Of a DNA stretch of 64,000 bases, positions 1-10,922 are shown in pieces. Every line of letters starts with the position of its first letter. Positions within the stretch are counted from its first letter, which is position 1. This stretch comes from Streptomyces sp. NBC_00483 (lineage in GTDB: Bacteria > Actinomycetota > Actinomycetes > Streptomycetales > Streptomycetaceae). Below the pieces are notes generated by a model. That model was not told the origin of the DNA. It worked only from the letters and a program-made list of their open reading frames with translations, and ran no database searches. A program made the position numbers and the translations under genes. The stretch lies in assembly GCF_036013745.1 (NCBI RefSeq), contig NZ_CP107880.1, forward strand, positions 3,162,001-3,226,000, written 5' to 3'.

Positions 1-506
1 GGGGTGCCCGACGCGGTGCTGCCGCCGGTCCGCCCCGTGAAGGGCGAGGTGCTGCGCCTGACGGTGCCGAAGCGGTACGCGCCCTTCCTCAGCCGCACGG
101 TCCGCGCGGTCGTGCGCGGCAGCCACATCTACCTGGTGCCGCGCGTCAACGGCGAACTCGTCGTGGGCGCCACCAGCAACGAGCTCGGCTGGGACACCAC
201 GGTCACCGCGGGAGGCGTCTACGAACTCCTGCGGGACGCCCACGAACTCGTCCCCGGCATCACCGAACTCCCGCTCACCGAGACCCGCGCGGGTCTGCGC
301 CCCGGCTCCCCCGACAACGCCCCGCTGCTGGGGCCGACCGTCCTGCCCGGCCTCCTCCTCGCCACCGGCCACTACCGCAACGGCGTGCTCCTGACGCCGA
401 TCACCGGCGACACCATGGCGCACGCCCTGACCACGGGTGAACTCCCGGAAGAGGCCCGCCCGTTCACACCGCAACGCTTCGGCACCGCCCTCTTGGAGCA
501 GCCCGC

Positions 507-510
<4 letters not shown>
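1..510 (+). CDS. thiO: Glycine oxidase ThiO, C-terminal part (5' end outside window)
   Basis: C-terminal 169 residues of an FAD-dependent glycine oxidase, which makes the imine (dehydroglycine) used for the thiazole half of thiamine. The frame is open from base 1, so the N-terminal FAD Rossmann fold lies upstream. Visible family features are the substrate-domain strand VNGELVVGATSNE, the segment TRAGLRPGSPDNAPLLG and the closing FAD-binding stretch GHYRNGVLLTPITG. The stop overlaps the thiS start (ATGA), and thiG follows, which fixes the role. The only uncertainty is the missing start. Confidence 0.93.
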
Positions 511-1509
<999 letters not shown>

Positions 1510-1609
1510 CACGGGCGCACGGCGACGCCGGTCACAGCTGTGCTGCAGGACGGGCCCAGTCCGGCAGCACGCGGTCTGCCTGTCGGTCACTCCTCGTACA
1601 CTCGCCTGC

Positions 1610-3559
1610 GTGGACACGACCCTTCAGGACCCGTTGCTCGGGCACGTGCTCGACGGCCGGTACCGCGTCGACGCACGCATCGCGGTCGGCGGGATGGCCA
1701 CGGTCTACCGGGCCGTGGACACCCGCCTCGACCGCGTGCTCGCGCTCAAGGTGATGCACCCCTCGCTGGCCGCCGACGCCTCGTTCGTCGACCGTTTCAT
1801 CCGCGAGGCCAAGTCGGTGGCCCGCCTCTCGCACCCCAACGTCGTGGGGGTGTACGACCAGGGCACCGACGGCGCGTACGTGTATCTGGCGATGGAGTAC
1901 GTCGCCGGCTGCACCCTGCGCGACGTGCTGCGCGACCGGGGCGCGCTGCGGCCCCGCGCCGCCCTCGACATCCTGGAGCCGGTCCTCGCCGCGCTGGGAG
2001 CGGCCCACCGCGCCGGCTTCGTGCACCGCGACATGAAGCCGGAGAACGTCCTGATAGGGGACGACGGCCGGGTCAAGGTGGCGGACTTCGGCCTGGTCCG
2101 CGCGGTGGACACGGTCACGAACACCACGGGCGCGGTCCTCGGCACGGTCTCGTACCTGGCGCCCGAGCAGATCGAGAACGGCACGGCGACACCGAGCGTC
2201 GACGTCTACGCGTGCGGTGTCGTGCTCTACGAAATGCTCACGGGCAGTAAGCCGCACGCGGGCGAGTCCCCCGCCCAGATCCTCTACAAGCACCTCCACG
2301 AGGACGTTCCCCCGCCCTCGGCGGCGGTCCCCGGCCTCCCCTTCGAGCTCGACGAACTGGTCGCGTCGGCGACGGCGCGCACCCCCGAGGTGCGCCCGTA
2401 CGACGCCGTGGCGCTCCTCGGGCAGGCCAGGGGCGCCCGGTCGACGCTCACCGACGTCCAGCTGGACGCGGTGCCGCCGCAGGCGCTCGACACGGAGTAC
2501 GTGGGGGCCGACGACCGTACGAGTGTGATCCCGCGCGCGCTGGGCACGCCCGTACAGCTGCCGCTGCCCACGGACTCCGCGGACCAGGCGCAGCTCAACC
2601 GGACGAGCCGCCTGGAGATGCCGCCGCCCCTGCCTCCCACGGCCCCCGGGCCGGCGCACGGCAGCGGTCGCGGCCCGCAGCGCCGCACCCTCGCGATTCT
2701 CGCGGCGGTCCTGCTGGTCCTCGGCCTCGGCACCGGCGTCTGGTACATCAACTCCGGCCAGTTCACGAAGGTCCCGTCCGTCCTCAACCAGACGCAGACG
2801 CAGGCCGAGAAGCGCCTGGCCGACGCGGACCTGGAGCGAGGCACGGTCACGCGCGCGTACAGCGACACGTACAAGCGCGGCACCGTCATGGACAGCGACC
2901 CGGGTTCCGGCGACCGCATCCGCAACGGCGGGACGGTGGACCTGACCGTGTCCAGGGGCGCGAAGACCGTGAAGGTCCCCAACCTCAGCGGCACCCCGCT
3001 GGACAAGGCGAAGAGCGATCTCAAGAAGCGCGATCTCGAACCGGGCATGACCACCAGGAAGTTCAGCGACCAGATCGCCAAGGGCTCGGTGATCAGCACG
3101 GATCCCGGCGCGGGCAAGACGCGCAAGGCCGGTTCCGCCGTCGCCCTGGTCGTCTCCAAGGGCTCCCCCGTCGACGTCCCCGACGTCACGGGCGAGTCCG
3201 AGCAGGACGCCATCGCCGACCTCGAGGACGCGAGCCTGAAGGCCGAGATTTCCACGAAGCGGGTCAACTCCGAAGAGGACAAGGGCAGTATCGCCCGGCA
3301 GTCCCCCGCGGAGGGCAAGCAGCTCGCCGAGGGCGACACGGTGACCCTGACGATCTCCAAGGGCCCCGTCATGGTCGAGGTCCCCGATGTCACGGGCCTC
3401 AAGGTCGACGAGGCGAAGTCTCAGCTCAGCGCGGCGGGCTTCGAGGCGGAGGAGAACCGCGGCCTGCTCGGCCTGTTCGGTGACACGGTCAAGAGCCAGT
3501 CGGTGGAGGGCGGCGACGAGGCCCCGAAGGGCTCCAGCATCACGATCACCATCCGGTAG
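1610..3559 (+). CDS. PASTA-domain Ser/Thr protein kinase (PknB family)
   Basis: 649-residue transmembrane Hanks-type kinase. The cytoplasmic kinase domain (about residues 18-275) has the Gly loop (AVGGMATVY), ATP lysine near K47, catalytic HRDMKPEN with D141, DFG with D159 and the APE segment, so it should be active. A Pro-rich linker leads to one membrane helix near residues 361-385, then four extracellular PASTA repeats (each opening VPxxxxxT or similar), which in this family bind peptidoglycan fragments or lipid II. Start is GTG at 1610. By position it matches M. tuberculosis pknL, though that kinase lacks PASTA repeats. Its substrates cannot be read from sequence. Confidence 0.95.
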   Translation: MDTTLQDPLLGHVLDGRYRVDARIAVGGMATVYRAVDTRLDRVLALKVMHPSLAADASFVDRFIREAKSVARLSHPNVVGVYDQGTDGAYVYLAMEYVAGCTLRDVLRDRGALRPRAALDILEPVLAALGAAHRAGFVHRDMKPENVLIGDDGRVKVADFGLVRAVDTVTNTTGAVLGTVSYLAPEQIENGTATPSVDVYACGVVLYEMLTGSKPHAGESPAQILYKHLHEDVPPPSAAVPGLPFELDELVASATARTPEVRPYDAVALLGQARGARSTLTDVQLDAVPPQALDTEYVGADDRTSVIPRALGTPVQLPLPTDSADQAQLNRTSRLEMPPPLPPTAPGPAHGSGRGPQRRTLAILAAVLLVLGLGTGVWYINSGQFTKVPSVLNQTQTQAEKRLADADLERGTVTRAYSDTYKRGTVMDSDPGSGDRIRNGGTVDLTVSRGAKTVKVPNLSGTPLDKAKSDLKKRDLEPGMTTRKFSDQIAKGSVISTDPGAGKTRKAGSAVALVVSKGSPVDVPDVTGESEQDAIADLEDASLKAEISTKRVNSEEDKGSIARQSPAEGKQLAEGDTVTLTISKGPVMVEVPDVTGLKVDEAKSQLSAAGFEAEENRGLLGLFGDTVKSQSVEGGDEAPKGSSITITIR

Positions 3560-3607
3560 CGGCGGCCCGGCCGCGGGCGTTCGAACACGCATGACACCCT
3601 GGGCCGG

Positions 3608-4474
3608 GTGAACAGCAGCATCCGCAACCCGATCGGCGGTCACGTTCCCGTGGCCGGCGGCCTCGCGTCCGTAGGCCTCTCCTACGCCCGTGACCTCAAG
3701 GCCGAAACCGTCCAGGTCTTCGTGGCCAATCCCCGCGGCTGGGCCACTCCGCCCGGCAACCCCAAGCAGGACGAGGACTTCCGCGTCCAGTGCGCCGCCG
3801 AGAACATCCCGGCGTACGTCCACGCCCCGTACCTGATCAACTTCGGCTCGCACACCGAGGCGACCGTGGACAAGTCCGTGGACTCCCTGCGCCACTCGCT
3901 GCGCCGGGCCCGCGCGATCGGCGCCCTCGGCGTCGTCGTGCACACCGGCTCCGCGACCGGCGGCCGGGAGCGTGAGGTCGCCCTCGCGCAGGTCCGCGAG
4001 CGCATGCTGCCGCTGCTCGACGAGCTGACCCACGAAGACGACCCGTTCCTGCTCCTGGAGTCGACCGCGGGCCAGGGCGCCTCGCTGTGCTCGCGCACCT
4101 GGGACTTCGGCCCGTACTTCGACGTCCTCGACCGCCACCCCAAGCTGGGCGTCTGCCTCGACACCTGCCACATCTTCGCGGCGGGCCACGACCTCACGGG
4201 CCCGGCCGGCATGAAGCAGACCCTCGACCTGCTCGTGGACACGGTCGGCGAGGGCCGCCTCAAGCTGATCCACGCCAACGACTCCAAGGACGTCGTGGGC
4301 GCCCACAAGGACCGGCACGAGAACATCGGCTCCGGCCACATCGGCGAGGACCCGTTCCGTGAGCTGCTGGCCCACCCCGCGACCGAGAACGTTCCCCTGG
4401 TCATCGAGACACCCGGCGGCAAAGAGGGGCACGCGGCCGACGTGGCCCGACTGCAGGGGTTGCGCAGCGCCTGA
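3608..4474 (+). CDS. nfo: Deoxyribonuclease IV (apurinic/apyrimidinic endonuclease IV)
   Basis: 288-residue TIM-barrel AP endonuclease of base-excision repair that cuts 5' to abasic sites. Zn-ligand motifs of the AP endonuclease 2 family are visible: HAPYLINFGS, VVHTGS, LLLEST, GVCLDTCHIFAAGHDL, LIHANDSKDVVGAHKDRHENIGSGHIG and LVIETPGGKEGH. Start is GTG at 3608, close behind the kinase gene and on the same strand, so the two may be co-transcribed. Confidence 0.94.
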   Translation: MNSSIRNPIGGHVPVAGGLASVGLSYARDLKAETVQVFVANPRGWATPPGNPKQDEDFRVQCAAENIPAYVHAPYLINFGSHTEATVDKSVDSLRHSLRRARAIGALGVVVHTGSATGGREREVALAQVRERMLPLLDELTHEDDPFLLLESTAGQGASLCSRTWDFGPYFDVLDRHPKLGVCLDTCHIFAAGHDLTGPAGMKQTLDLLVDTVGEGRLKLIHANDSKDVVGAHKDRHENIGSGHIGEDPFRELLAHPATENVPLVIETPGGKEGHAADVARLQGLRSA

Positions 4475-4499
4475 CGTCAACGAGGACGTCAATCGCTCA

Positions 4500-4658
4500 C
4501 GCTGCGCGGAGCACGCACGGCCCGGCGCCGACTTCATGTCGGCGTTCCGGGTCGCGCTCGCCGCTTCGCCGGCGATCGCCTTCGTGGTGACGACCCCGGT
4601 CAACCGCTGGATGGTCGGCCGCGGCAAGGGCCACGCGGTAGTGCACCAGTACCACTGA
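4500..4658 (+). pseudogene. Possible remnant of a DUF4396-type membrane gene
   Basis: A short open frame ends at 4658. From an internal ATG at 4536 it would give about 40 residues with one hydrophobic stretch followed by TTPVNRWMVGRGKGHAV. That tail resembles, from memory, the C-terminus of DUF4396 membrane proteins (final helix, then a PVN-W-L--RG signature). The rest of the domain is absent upstream, where nfo ends. I therefore read it as a 3' fragment left by deletion, but a real small membrane protein cannot be excluded. Confidence 0.45.
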
Positions 4659-4691
4659 CCCCCAGGGGGTACCGGAAGCCTGGCGAGAGGC

Positions 4692-5324
4692 CTAGAACTC
4701 GGGCCCTTCCCCGGGCCCCTCCTGGTACGAGTACCGCTGCTCACGCCACGGGTCGCCCACGTTGTGATACCCGCGCTCCTCCCAGAATCCGCGCCGGTCC
4801 GCCGTCATGTACTCGACGCCGCGCACCCACTTCGGGCCCTTCCAGGCGTACAGGTGGGGCACCACGAGGCGCAGCGGGAAACCGTGCTCCGCGGTGAGCA
4901 GTTCGCCGTCCTTGTGCGTGGCGAAAATGGCCCGCTCGGACGCGAAGTCGGACAGCCGCAGGTTGGACGAGAATCCGTATTCGGCCCACACCATCACATG
5001 GGTGACATCGGGCCCGGGAGGGGCGAGCTCCAGGATCGTGGAGGCGCGTACGCCGCCCCATTCGGCGGCCAGCATGCTGAACTTCGTGACGCAGTGCAGA
5101 TCGCCGACCACGGTCCCGTACGGCAGCGCCGCGAACTCTTCGTGGTTCCAGCAGTGCTTGTCACCGTCGGCGGTCGCGCCGAAGACCCTGAACTCCCAGC
5201 GCTCGGGCCGGAACTTGGGCACCGGGCCGTAGTGCGTGACGGGCCAGCCGCGCTGCAGACGCTGCCCCGGTGGAAGCTCCGGCTGCACTGCTCCCCCAGA
5301 CTCGCGACCCACCGGATGACCCAT
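4692..5324 (-). CDS. Sulfite-oxidase-like molybdopterin-binding oxidoreductase
   Basis: 210-residue single-domain SUOX-fold protein of the YuiH type, expected to bind a molybdopterin cofactor. It shows HYGPVPKF near the N-terminus, LHCVTKFSMLAAEWGGV carrying the Mo-ligating cysteine, and the strand segment GFPLRLVVPHLYAWKGPKWV typical of the fold. No Tat signal is seen, so it is likely cytoplasmic. Start chosen at the ATG at 5324 (MGHPVG); a longer frame reaching 5567 would run into the bfr region. Substrate unknown. Confidence 0.88.
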   Translation of the reverse strand: MGHPVGRESGGAVQPELPPGQRLQRGWPVTHYGPVPKFRPERWEFRVFGATADGDKHCWNHEEFAALPYGTVVGDLHCVTKFSMLAAEWGGVRASTILELAPPGPDVTHVMVWAEYGFSSNLRLSDFASERAIFATHKDGELLTAEHGFPLRLVVPHLYAWKGPKWVRGVEYMTADRRGFWEERGYHNVGDPWREQRYSYQEGPGEGPEF

Positions 5325-5499
5325 GCCTCCATCCTGACAGACCTGGAGCAGTGGACGTGACCACGCCCACTCCGCCCGGACCTGCCACGACCGTTGATTC
5401 GGGCAACTCCTACTAAGCGTGCACTTACTGGACGCACTCGTGTGCCGGTGCAAGGATGCGCGAAACCTGCCCAGTAACCGCTTGGAAGGAGCCTCTGCG

Positions 5500-5979
5500 A
5501 TGCAGGGCGACCCCGAGGTCATCGAGTTTCTCAACGAGCAGCTGACGGCCGAACTCACGGCCATCAATCAGTACTTCCTGCACGCGAAGATGCAGGACAA
5601 CTTCGGCTGGACGAAGCTCGCGAAGTACACACGCTCCGAGTCGTTCGACGAGATGAAGCACGCGGAGGTGCTGACCGACCGGATCCTGTTCCTGGACGGC
5701 CTGCCGAACTACCAGCGGCTCTTCCACGTCCGGGTCGGCCAGACGGTCACCGAGATGTTCCAGGCGGACCGGCAGGTCGAGGTCGAGGCGATCGACCGTC
5801 TGAAGCGGGGCATCGAGGTGATGCGCGGCAAGGGCGACATCACGTCTGCGAACCTTTTTGAGTCGATCCTCGAGGACGAGGAGCACCACATCGACTACCT
5901 GGACACGCAGCTGGAGCTGGTGGAGAAGCTGGGTGAGGCGCTGTACATCGCGCAGCTCATCGAGCAGCCGGAGGGCTAG
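5500..5979 (+). CDS. bfr: Bacterioferritin
   Basis: 159-residue haem-containing ferritin that oxidises and stores iron in a 24-mer. The dinuclear ferroxidase ligands fall where expected (E18, E51, H54, then DEEHHIDYL near residue 130), and the haem-ligating Met is M52 (FDEMKHAE). ATG at 5500 follows a strong GGAAGGA Shine-Dalgarno. The convergent bfd gene begins only two bases after its stop, so iron storage and release are encoded tail to tail. Confidence 0.97.
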   Translation: MQGDPEVIEFLNEQLTAELTAINQYFLHAKMQDNFGWTKLAKYTRSESFDEMKHAEVLTDRILFLDGLPNYQRLFHVRVGQTVTEMFQADRQVEVEAIDRLKRGIEVMRGKGDITSANLFESILEDEEHHIDYLDTQLELVEKLGEALYIAQLIEQPEG

Positions 5980-5981
5980 AG

Positions 5982-6239
5982 CTAGGCCGCTTCCGGAAGT
6001 TCCGCCGACTCGGCCTGCGGCGCGAGGGCAACGGCCGAGTCGCCCTGCTCGACAAGCTCCCTGCGGGGGCACGCGCTCCGGCCGAGCAGTGCCTGGATCC
6101 GGCGGACGCAGGAACCGCAGTCGGTGCCGGCCTTGCAGGCCGACGCTATCTGGCGGGGGGTGCAGGCACCGTCCTCCGCGTGCTTCTTGACCTGCGCCTC
6201 GGTGACACCGAAGCAGTTGCAGACGAACACGCGGTTCAC
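5982..6239 (-). CDS. bfd: Bacterioferritin-associated ferredoxin (Bfd-like [2Fe-2S] protein)
   Basis: 85-residue BFD-like ferredoxin. The cluster ligands are CNC in VFVCNCFGVTE and CGSC in GTDCGSCVRRIQ, the CxC...CxxxxC pattern of the family. In bacteria with Bfd it reduces bacterioferritin iron so it can be released. It is convergent with bfr and carries an iron-box operator about 55 bp upstream (6294-6312), so it should be induced when iron is short. The Ala/Glu-rich C-terminal 20 residues are extra and probably disordered. Confidence 0.9.
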   Translation of the reverse strand: MNRVFVCNCFGVTEAQVKKHAEDGACTPRQIASACKAGTDCGSCVRRIQALLGRSACPRRELVEQGDSAVALAPQAESAELPEAA

Positions 6240-6293
6240 CTCCCGGTCGGACCGTCGTCGGGACTCATAGGCAGCGCCGTCCCGATTGATCGG

Positions 6294-6312
6294 TGAGGCT
6301 AACCTAACCTTA
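6294..6312 (-). promoter_or_regulatory. Iron box (DmdR/IdeR/DtxR-type operator) upstream of bfd
   Basis: On the minus strand the 19-mer TAAGGTTAGGTTAGCCTCA matches the actinobacterial iron box TTAGGTTAGGCTAACCTAA at 15 of 19 positions. It lies 55-73 bp before the bfd start. In Streptomyces, DmdR1 with Fe(II) represses from such boxes, so bfd would be expressed under iron limitation. Confidence 0.8.
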
Positions 6313-6337
6313 CCCGGCCGACCGGAAGCACAAAAGT

Positions 6338-6376
6338 GCCGTGGGGCGCGGATCCTTGTGATCCGCGCCCCACGGC
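6338..6376 (-). terminator. Strong hairpin terminator after the DAHP synthase gene
   Basis: A 17-bp perfect stem (arms 6338-6354 and 6360-6376) with a 5-base loop. Read on the minus strand it directly follows the DAHP synthase stop and is trailed by TTTT, so it should stop that transcript before the bfd promoter. Confidence 0.85.
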
Positions 6377-6397
6377 GTTACCCACGGTCAATGGCCG

Positions 6398-7768
<1,371 letters not shown>

Positions 7769-7858
7769 TCATGCCGCCCGTCCATCCCCCCGCTCATCTT
7801 TTGAGACGGACGCGACACGTCTGAGCCCCACGCGCGGGCATCGGGTACGGTGACGCTC

Positions 7859-7918
7859 ATGTTCGCGCAACTTCTGCACCGCACCTGGTGGTGGACCGCA
7901 CATCCGGCGGCCCACTGA
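7859..7918 (+). CDS. trpL: trp operon leader peptide (three consecutive Trp codons)
   Basis: A 19-residue ORF, MFAQLLHRTWWWTAHPAAH, with three consecutive TGG codons at residues 10-12, 110 bp before trpEG. Ribosome stalling here under Trp starvation would prevent the downstream terminator from forming. No Shine-Dalgarno is evident. A TACGGT -10-like hexamer sits at 7846-7851, about 8 bases before the ATG, which suggests the transcript starts at or next to the ATG (leaderless). Similar WWW leaders are known before streptomycete trpE. Confidence 0.9.
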   Translation: MFAQLLHRTWWWTAHPAAH

Positions 7919-7938
7919 CTGCGCGTATCTGAAACCGC

Positions 7939-7972
7939 GAAGGCCGCCCGAGGGGCGGCCTTCAGTGTTTTA
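7939..7972 (+). terminator. trp attenuator terminator
   Basis: An 11-bp perfect stem (7939-7949 with 7953-7963) and 3-base loop, followed by a T-rich tail (AGTGTTTTA). It lies 20 bp after the leader-peptide stop and 66 bp before trpEG, the layout of a ribosome-mediated transcription attenuator. Confidence 0.88.
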
Positions 7973-8028
7973 CGACACCGGCTGTTCCTCCCGAACGACT
8001 CCCGACAGTCTCTGGAAGGAACACCCTC

Positions 8029-9918
8029 ATGCTCGACTCACTGCTCACGGGCGACCGCCCCTTCGCGCTTCTGCGCCGCCGCACCCCTGGCCGCGAGCAC
8101 GACACGGTCGAGGTCCTGACCGGCCCGGTCGCCGAGTACGAACGCCTCGCCGACATCCCCGAAGGGCTCGCCCTCGTCCCCTTCCGGCAGATCAGGGAAC
8201 GCGGCTTCGACGTCCGCGACGACGGCACCCCGCTCACGGTCCTCACCCCCGAGGAGTCGTACGAACTCCCGCTCGCCGAGGCCCTCGAACAGCTTCCGCG
8301 GCACGACGTCCAGGTCCGCGACGGCGGCTTCGACGTCGACGACGACGCGTACGCCGACATCGTGGGCCGGGTGCTGCGTGAGGAGATCGGGCAGGGCGAG
8401 GGCGCGAACTTCGTGATCCGCAGGACGTACGAGGGTGAGATCGCGGGATTCTCGCGGGCCGACGCCCTCGCGCTGTTCCGGCGGCTGCTCGACGGGGAGC
8501 GGGGCGCGTACTGGACGTTCGTCGTGCACACCGGGGACCGGACGCTGGTGGGCGCGAGCCCCGAGGTGCACGTCCGGATGTCCGGCGGCACCGTCGTCAT
8601 GAACCCGATCAGCGGCACGTACCGCTACCCGGCCGAGGGCCCGACGCCCGAGCACCTGCTGGACTTCCTCGCCGACGGCAAGGAGATCGAGGAGCTGTCG
8701 ATGGTCGTCGACGAGGAGCTCAAGATGATGTGCACCGTCGGCGACATGGGCGGTGTCGTCGTCGGTCCGCGGCTCAAGGAGATGGCGCACCTCGCGCACA
8801 CCGAGTACGAGCTGCGGGGGAAGTCGACCCTCGATGTGCGGGACGTACTCAAGGAGACGATGTTCGCGGCCACCGTCACCGGCTCGCCCGTGCAGAACGC
8901 GTGCCGCGTCATCGAGCGGCACGAGGTCGGCGGCCGCGGCTACTACGCGGGCGCGCTCGCGCTCGTCGGCAGGGACGCGGGCGGGGCGCAGACGCTCGAC
9001 TCCCCCATTCTGATCCGCACCGCCGACATCGACGCCTCCGGGCAGCTCCGCGTCCCGGTCGGCGCGACCCTCGTGCGCGGCTCCGACCCGGCGAGCGAGG
9101 TCGCGGAGACGCACGCGAAGGCGGCGGGCGTGCTGGCCGCGCTGGGCGTGCGCCCCGCACGCCCGCGTGCCGAGAGCACGCGGCCCGCGCTCGCCGACGA
9201 CCCGCGGGTGCGGGCGGCGCTCGACGGGCGCAGGTCGGCGCTCGCGCCGTTCTGGCTGCGGATGCAGAAGCGCGAGAACGAGCTTTCCGGGCACGCGCTC
9301 GTCGTCGACGGCGAGGACACCTTCACCGCGATGCTGGCGCACGTGCTGCGCTCGACGGGGCTCGACGTGACGGTGCGGCGCTACGACGAGAAGGGCCTGC
9401 GGGAGGCGGTGCTCGCACACGAGGGCCCGGTCGTGCTGGGCCCCGGCCCCGGCAACCCCTCCGACCTGACCGACCCGAAGATGCGCTTCCTGCGCTCACT
9501 GACCGCCGACGTGATCCGCACGCACGAGCACGGCGTGCTCGGCGTCTGCCTCGGGCACGAGCTGATCGCGGCGGAGCTGGGCCTGGAGATCGTCCGCAAG
9601 GAGGTGCCGTACCAGGGCGCGCAGACCGACGTCGAGGTGTTCGGGCGGACCGAGAAGGTCGGGTTCTACAACAGCTTCGTGGCGTCCTGCGACGACGCGG
9701 CGGCGACCGAACTGGCGGCGCACGGCGTGGAGATCAGCCGGGACCGGGCGACGGGTGAGGTGCACGCGCTGCGCGGGCCCTCCTTCGGGGGCGTCCAGTT
9801 CCACCCGGAGTCGGTGCTTTCGCTGCGCGGCGCAGGGATCGTACGGGAGCTGCTGGCTCAGCTGGTCGACGGCGCCTCTGCGGGGACCAGCACGTTCTCG
9901 GAGCGGCGCCCGGCCTGA
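8029..9918 (+). CDS. trpE: Anthranilate synthase, fused TrpE-TrpG
   Basis: 629-residue fusion. The N-terminal chorismate-binding component I (to about residue 395) has IAGFSRADALALFRRLL, NPISGTYR, DEELKMMCTVGD and the closing GGRGYYAGALALVGRD. The C-terminal class I glutamine amidotransferase (from about residue 425) has LGPGPGNPSD, the catalytic Cys in GVCLGHE and the His/Glu in QFHPES. It makes anthranilate from chorismate and glutamine in one chain. Expression is attenuated by the WWW leader. Its 3' end overlaps the convergent dehydrogenase gene by 61 bp. A phenazine-type PhzE has the same architecture, but the Trp leader argues for tryptophan. Confidence 0.93.
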   Translation: MLDSLLTGDRPFALLRRRTPGREHDTVEVLTGPVAEYERLADIPEGLALVPFRQIRERGFDVRDDGTPLTVLTPEESYELPLAEALEQLPRHDVQVRDGGFDVDDDAYADIVGRVLREEIGQGEGANFVIRRTYEGEIAGFSRADALALFRRLLDGERGAYWTFVVHTGDRTLVGASPEVHVRMSGGTVVMNPISGTYRYPAEGPTPEHLLDFLADGKEIEELSMVVDEELKMMCTVGDMGGVVVGPRLKEMAHLAHTEYELRGKSTLDVRDVLKETMFAATVTGSPVQNACRVIERHEVGGRGYYAGALALVGRDAGGAQTLDSPILIRTADIDASGQLRVPVGATLVRGSDPASEVAETHAKAAGVLAALGVRPARPRAESTRPALADDPRVRAALDGRRSALAPFWLRMQKRENELSGHALVVDGEDTFTAMLAHVLRSTGLDVTVRRYDEKGLREAVLAHEGPVVLGPGPGNPSDLTDPKMRFLRSLTADVIRTHEHGVLGVCLGHELIAAELGLEIVRKEVPYQGAQTDVEVFGRTEKVGFYNSFVASCDDAAATELAAHGVEISRDRATGEVHALRGPSFGGVQFHPESVLSLRGAGIVRELLAQLVDGASAGTSTFSERRPA

Positions 9919-10868
9919 TAGTCGAGGACGTTCTGCACCGTGGTCTCGATGATCTGTCCGACCGCGTCCACGGTGTAGTACGCCTGGTGGGACGTGACCA
10001 GGACGTTCGGGAACGTGACGAGGCGGGCCAGGGTGTCGTCCTCGACGACGTCGAGGGACTTGTCGAGGAAGAACAGGCCCGCCTCGGCCTCGTACACGTC
10101 GAGGCCGACGCCCGCGAAGCGGCCCTCGCGGAGCTCCGTGACCAGGGCCTTCGTGTCGATGAGGCCGCCGCGGCTGGAGTTGATCAGGATCGCGTCGTCC
10201 TTCATGGCGCGCAGCGCGGCGGCGTCCACGATGTGCTCGGTGGCGGGCAGCAGCGGTACGTGCAGGCTGACGACGTCGGCCTCGGCGAACAGCTGCTCCT
10301 TGTCGACGTACTTCATGCCGAGGGCCGTGCAGTTCGGGTTCTCGGCGACGTCCCAGCCGAGCAGGTTCATGCCGAAGCCGTGCGCGATCCTGGTGAAGGC
10401 CTCGCCGATCTTTCCGGTGCCGAGCACGCCGACGGTGCGGCCCCGCAGATCGCGGCCCATCAGCCCGTCGAGGCGGAAGTCGAAGTCGCGGGTGCGGGTG
10501 CTGGCGCGGACGATGCGGCGGTTGACGGCCATCGCGAGGGTCCAGGCGAACTCGGCGACCGAGTACGGCGAGTAGTACGAGACGCGGGACACGGTCAGGC
10601 CGAGCCGCTCGGCGACCTGTAGGTCGATGTTGTTGAAGCCCGTGGAGCGCTGGGCGATCAGCTGCGTGCCGCCGGCCGCGAGGGTCTGCAGCACGCGGTG
10701 GTTGAGGGTGGCGTTGACGCTGGTGGAGACGATCTCGTAGCCGGCCGCGATCGGTGCGGTGTCCTCGTTGAGGAAGACGTCGAGGCAGCGGACGTCGTGG
10801 TGCCCTTCGAAGGCCTTCTCGATCAGAGGCTTTTCGTCGGATTGCACGCCGAATGCGAGGATCTCCAT
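9858..10868 (-). CDS. D-2-hydroxyacid dehydrogenase (D-lactate dehydrogenase-like)
   Basis: 336-residue NAD-dependent D-isomer-specific dehydrogenase. It has the nucleotide-binding GVLGTGKIGEAF, the arginine region INSSRGGLIDTKAL, and the LVTSHQAYYT segment holding the catalytic His, as in the LdhA/D-LDH group. Start is the ATG at 10868 (MEILAF); a longer frame running upstream would overlap the pfkA side and lacks family similarity. The last 61 bp are antisense to the end of trpEG. Exact substrate not certain. Confidence 0.9.
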   Translation of the reverse strand: MEILAFGVQSDEKPLIEKAFEGHHDVRCLDVFLNEDTAPIAAGYEIVSTSVNATLNHRVLQTLAAGGTQLIAQRSTGFNNIDLQVAERLGLTVSRVSYYSPYSVAEFAWTLAMAVNRRIVRASTRTRDFDFRLDGLMGRDLRGRTVGVLGTGKIGEAFTRIAHGFGMNLLGWDVAENPNCTALGMKYVDKEQLFAEADVVSLHVPLLPATEHIVDAAALRAMKDDAILINSSRGGLIDTKALVTELREGRFAGVGLDVYEAEAGLFFLDKSLDVVEDDTLARLVTFPNVLVTSHQAYYTVDAVGQIIETTVQNVLDYQAGRRSENVLVPAEAPSTS

Positions 10869-10922
10869 AGAGGGAGTGTATGTACGGCCTTTCCGTACGG
10901 CACACGGAGCCGTGGATCGGTT

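Noticed and set aside
1532..4744. A 1070-residue minus-strand ORF
   Set aside because: It lies antisense to the kinase and nfo genes, is dominated by Arg/Val/Gly/Ala and results from high GC at third positions.
8029..9918. Phenazine enzyme PhzE
   Set aside because: Same fused layout, but the WWW leader and attenuator and the lack of phz neighbours support tryptophan synthesis.
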